Positions 33,001 to 33,326 of a stretch of 33,326 nucleotides of DNA are shown here, in pieces; positions within the stretch are counted from its first letter, which is position 1; each line of letters starts with the position of its first letter. The stretch lies in the NCBI GenBank assembly GCA_029261435.1, contig JAJDBI010000307.1, positions 1 to 33,326 on the forward strand, in the 5' to 3' direction. This DNA is from Nitrospinaceae bacterium. GTDB lineage: Bacteria; Nitrospinota; Nitrospinia; Nitrospinales; VA-1. The translations under genes and the position numbers were made by a program. Under the pieces are notes generated by a model. It was not told the origin of the DNA and made no database searches. It was given only the letters and a program-made list of their open reading frames with translations.

Positions 33001-33326
33001 CACTTGTAGCAACTACCAAAACAATATAGAAAGCTGGCAAAACGGATACCTGCGTTATCATAAAAAATCCTCCAAGTCCGAATGCCCTTCAAACCAGGAT
33101 GCCTGGGATAATTATGAGTTTGATAATTCTCAAGATTTAACTTTTGCTCAAAAAACCTACGGCGAGAATATGAATCTGTCGATGGAACTCGCATGGGACA
33201 ATCAGAATAATACTTGGCTGGGCTCGAAAAGAGAATATGACAATCGCTTCGGGAACATGACCGGTCAATCTCTGGTCTCGGGCAATAATCCAATTGCTGT
33301 AATTCAAAATACCAAAACAATCTTGG
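30023..33326 (+). CDS. Secreted SpvB/TcdB-like (RHS-related) protein with FG-GAP-type repeats, 3' end beyond the window
   Basis: Open from the ATG (AAAAGGAG eight bases upstream) to the window edge: 1101 codons, no stop. A signal peptide (SFLIFLISGILTGNTILAA) is followed by the SpvB N-terminal domain from ~residue 54 (GAATFSLPLRVPPGTQGMQPELSLVYNS; GYMGLGVSLGGLSEIRRC). Seven FG-GAP/VCBS-like repeats then carry calcium-loop aspartates near residues 400-760, typically FxDVNGDGRxDYCR. A TcdB middle-type segment follows (LITNGIGGGATVQYKPLTDESVY; LNGQGDLGFRT). Relatives are Tc-toxin B/C subunits, SpvB and RHS/YD proteins that build a shell around a variable C-terminal toxin. Whether this one ends in a toxin lies outside the window. 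Its position after two tRNA genes suggests an accessory locus. Confidence 0.88.
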   Translation, partial: MRRRPPPIQVLYRSFLIFLISGILTGNTILAAPVAQHSPTKKSQAKQTLPTPEFSADVTGAATFSLPLRVPPGTQGMQPELSLVYNSDGEYGYMGLGVSLGGLSEIRRCARTVAQDGIKGTINYDANDRFCLDGNGVNDGRLKVIGSKAYGADGSEYRTERDTFRKIVARGQTNSGSGPQSFDVWLKDGTYLQYGAAVENGSRVMNSLGKGVRIWALNSVTDLNGNYYVIKYTDSPPDINPLSSDISSPGQYYPEFIYYTGNRISGGAFKRMIQFKYTKNSYPIQGEEDGGWVETNGLLQEIVTCISVSGSLVGKDCSDSSAQIATQYKIGYSFIDTYGKNLVSQVSECDAGNECLPPARLVWPVNGPNFQQVGNMQPVTDIGHDPDKNNKIPYPREFGDVNGDGQTDYCRAMGNSPTYLSCALGSNIGFSLQSWPVSSSNSITDFGIWGAPSEFVDVNGDGRDDYCRFINVNGKAKLSCALSTANGFVDGEFENSSGSYNSDNNKWPNGFYDVNGDGRTDYCRRNDNRKIISCDLAGEGGFAWGVFTSNENFQFGDGKRALEFTDVNGDGRADYCRIIGSDNNKRMACALALEEGFRDVGFESPQVNTGFSVGEKGDDNPWNFGDVNGDGRSDFCRTVKDENNSKHLTCALAQEDAFGTRDPVTGKVEEAIEVEYPDGGQSFDFGLSTNEGYPRIFTDMNGDGLIDYCRALNDNPNTRLSCTLMGISSSNVYTLSSFSLGNNSYPRDIVDITGDGRGDFCVAVKDGPLQCLKGVAPLQKIKLITNGIGGGATVQYKPLTDESVYHFTESFSATYPMQKLQDSQYVVSQSGVFYGDDSGGYTYAYFYEDAVTSLNGQGDLGFRTHTKADPQRGSKNTKIFIKNFPSSNFQFRTLVDKNLLCNQEVSSDISPCLDPADNLLTKTQYTYKCMNTQDNEECDDDTKIARAEVTGKTLEDIGFGYKLSYSYGYDDFGNQTYSLDRGDVNHSDSKAVATCSNYQNNIESWQNGYLRYHKKSSKSECPSNQDAWDNYEFDNSQDLTFAQKTYGENMNLSMELAWDNQNNTWLGSKREYDNRFGNMTGQSLVSGNNPIAVIQNTKTIL
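31214..32345 (+). repeat. Seven tandem calcium-loop repeats with Cys pairs inside the RHS-like gene
   Basis: The units have their first loop aspartate at codons starting 31220, 31391, 31559, 31718, 31898, 32117 and 32273. Each encodes DxNGDGxxD or a close variant (unit 7: DITGDGRGD), then a Tyr/Phe-Cys, then 10-17 residues on a second Cys, mostly in S/T/A-C-A/T/D-L. Spacing is irregular (52-73 residues). Units 3 and 4 share the identical 20-mer GATGTCAACGGGGATGGCCG, suggesting recent duplication or conversion. Confidence 0.85.

Overview
The window is 33.3 kb of a Gram-negative bacterial chromosome of moderate GC content. The periplasmic and outer-envelope repertoire (PstS, Slt-type lytic transglycosylase, GT39-type glycosyltransferase), the wealth of TPR/Sel1 proteins, NtrBC-type signalling and the DUF3179 protein would suit Nitrospinota or a deltaproteobacterium-like lineage. 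That placement is an inference from gene content; no rRNA or marker gene is present to prove it. Most of the window looks like ordinary, tightly packed chromosome. The last 3.7 kb, after two tRNA genes, looks accessory.

Layout. 1-999: 3' part of a receiver/HD-GYP response regulator (cyclic-di-GMP turnover). 1086-2129: zinc alcohol dehydrogenase. 2143-5418 (minus): a GT39-like membrane glycosyltransferase, a decayed alcohol dehydrogenase remnant and a SAM methyltransferase. 5784-8912: a coiled-coil J-domain protein and a 19-repeat Sel1 protein, apparently one unit. 9045-12368: pstS-pstC-pstA-pstB, with overlapping starts and stops and no phoU. 12440-15295: a cytosolic TPR protein and an exported helical-repeat-like protein. 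15393-16322: exported DUF3179 protein whose start codon directly follows an intrinsic terminator.

16336-17620 (minus): ECF sigma factor, small zinc-type anti-sigma factor and MsrB in one unit, divergent from an ArsR-family repressor (17680-17991). This resembles a redox-sensing and methionine-sulfoxide repair circuit. 18050-22829 (minus): a DUF362 protein, a very unusual in-frame fusion of the tRNA isopentenyltransferase MiaA to a periplasmic lytic transglycosylase, and a TrmN6-like methyltransferase. 23019-23270: a small two-TM protein with a strong-looking promoter. 23434-29332 (minus): ilvE, then a tight operon fmdB - NtrB-like kinase - NtrC-like sigma-54 activator - two tandem AstE/aspartoacylase-like proteins, of which the second has lost its zinc-site residues.

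29494-29670: tRNA-Lys(UUU) and tRNA-Glu(UUC). 30023 to the window end: a large secreted SpvB/TcdB/RHS-type protein with seven calcium-loop repeats, each carrying a conserved Cys pair, open at the 3' end.

Most noteworthy: the MiaA-lytic transglycosylase fusion, the active/pseudoenzyme AstE-like pair next to a sigma-54 two-component system, the Cys-paired repeats of the RHS-like protein, and the sigma/anti-sigma/MsrB module.
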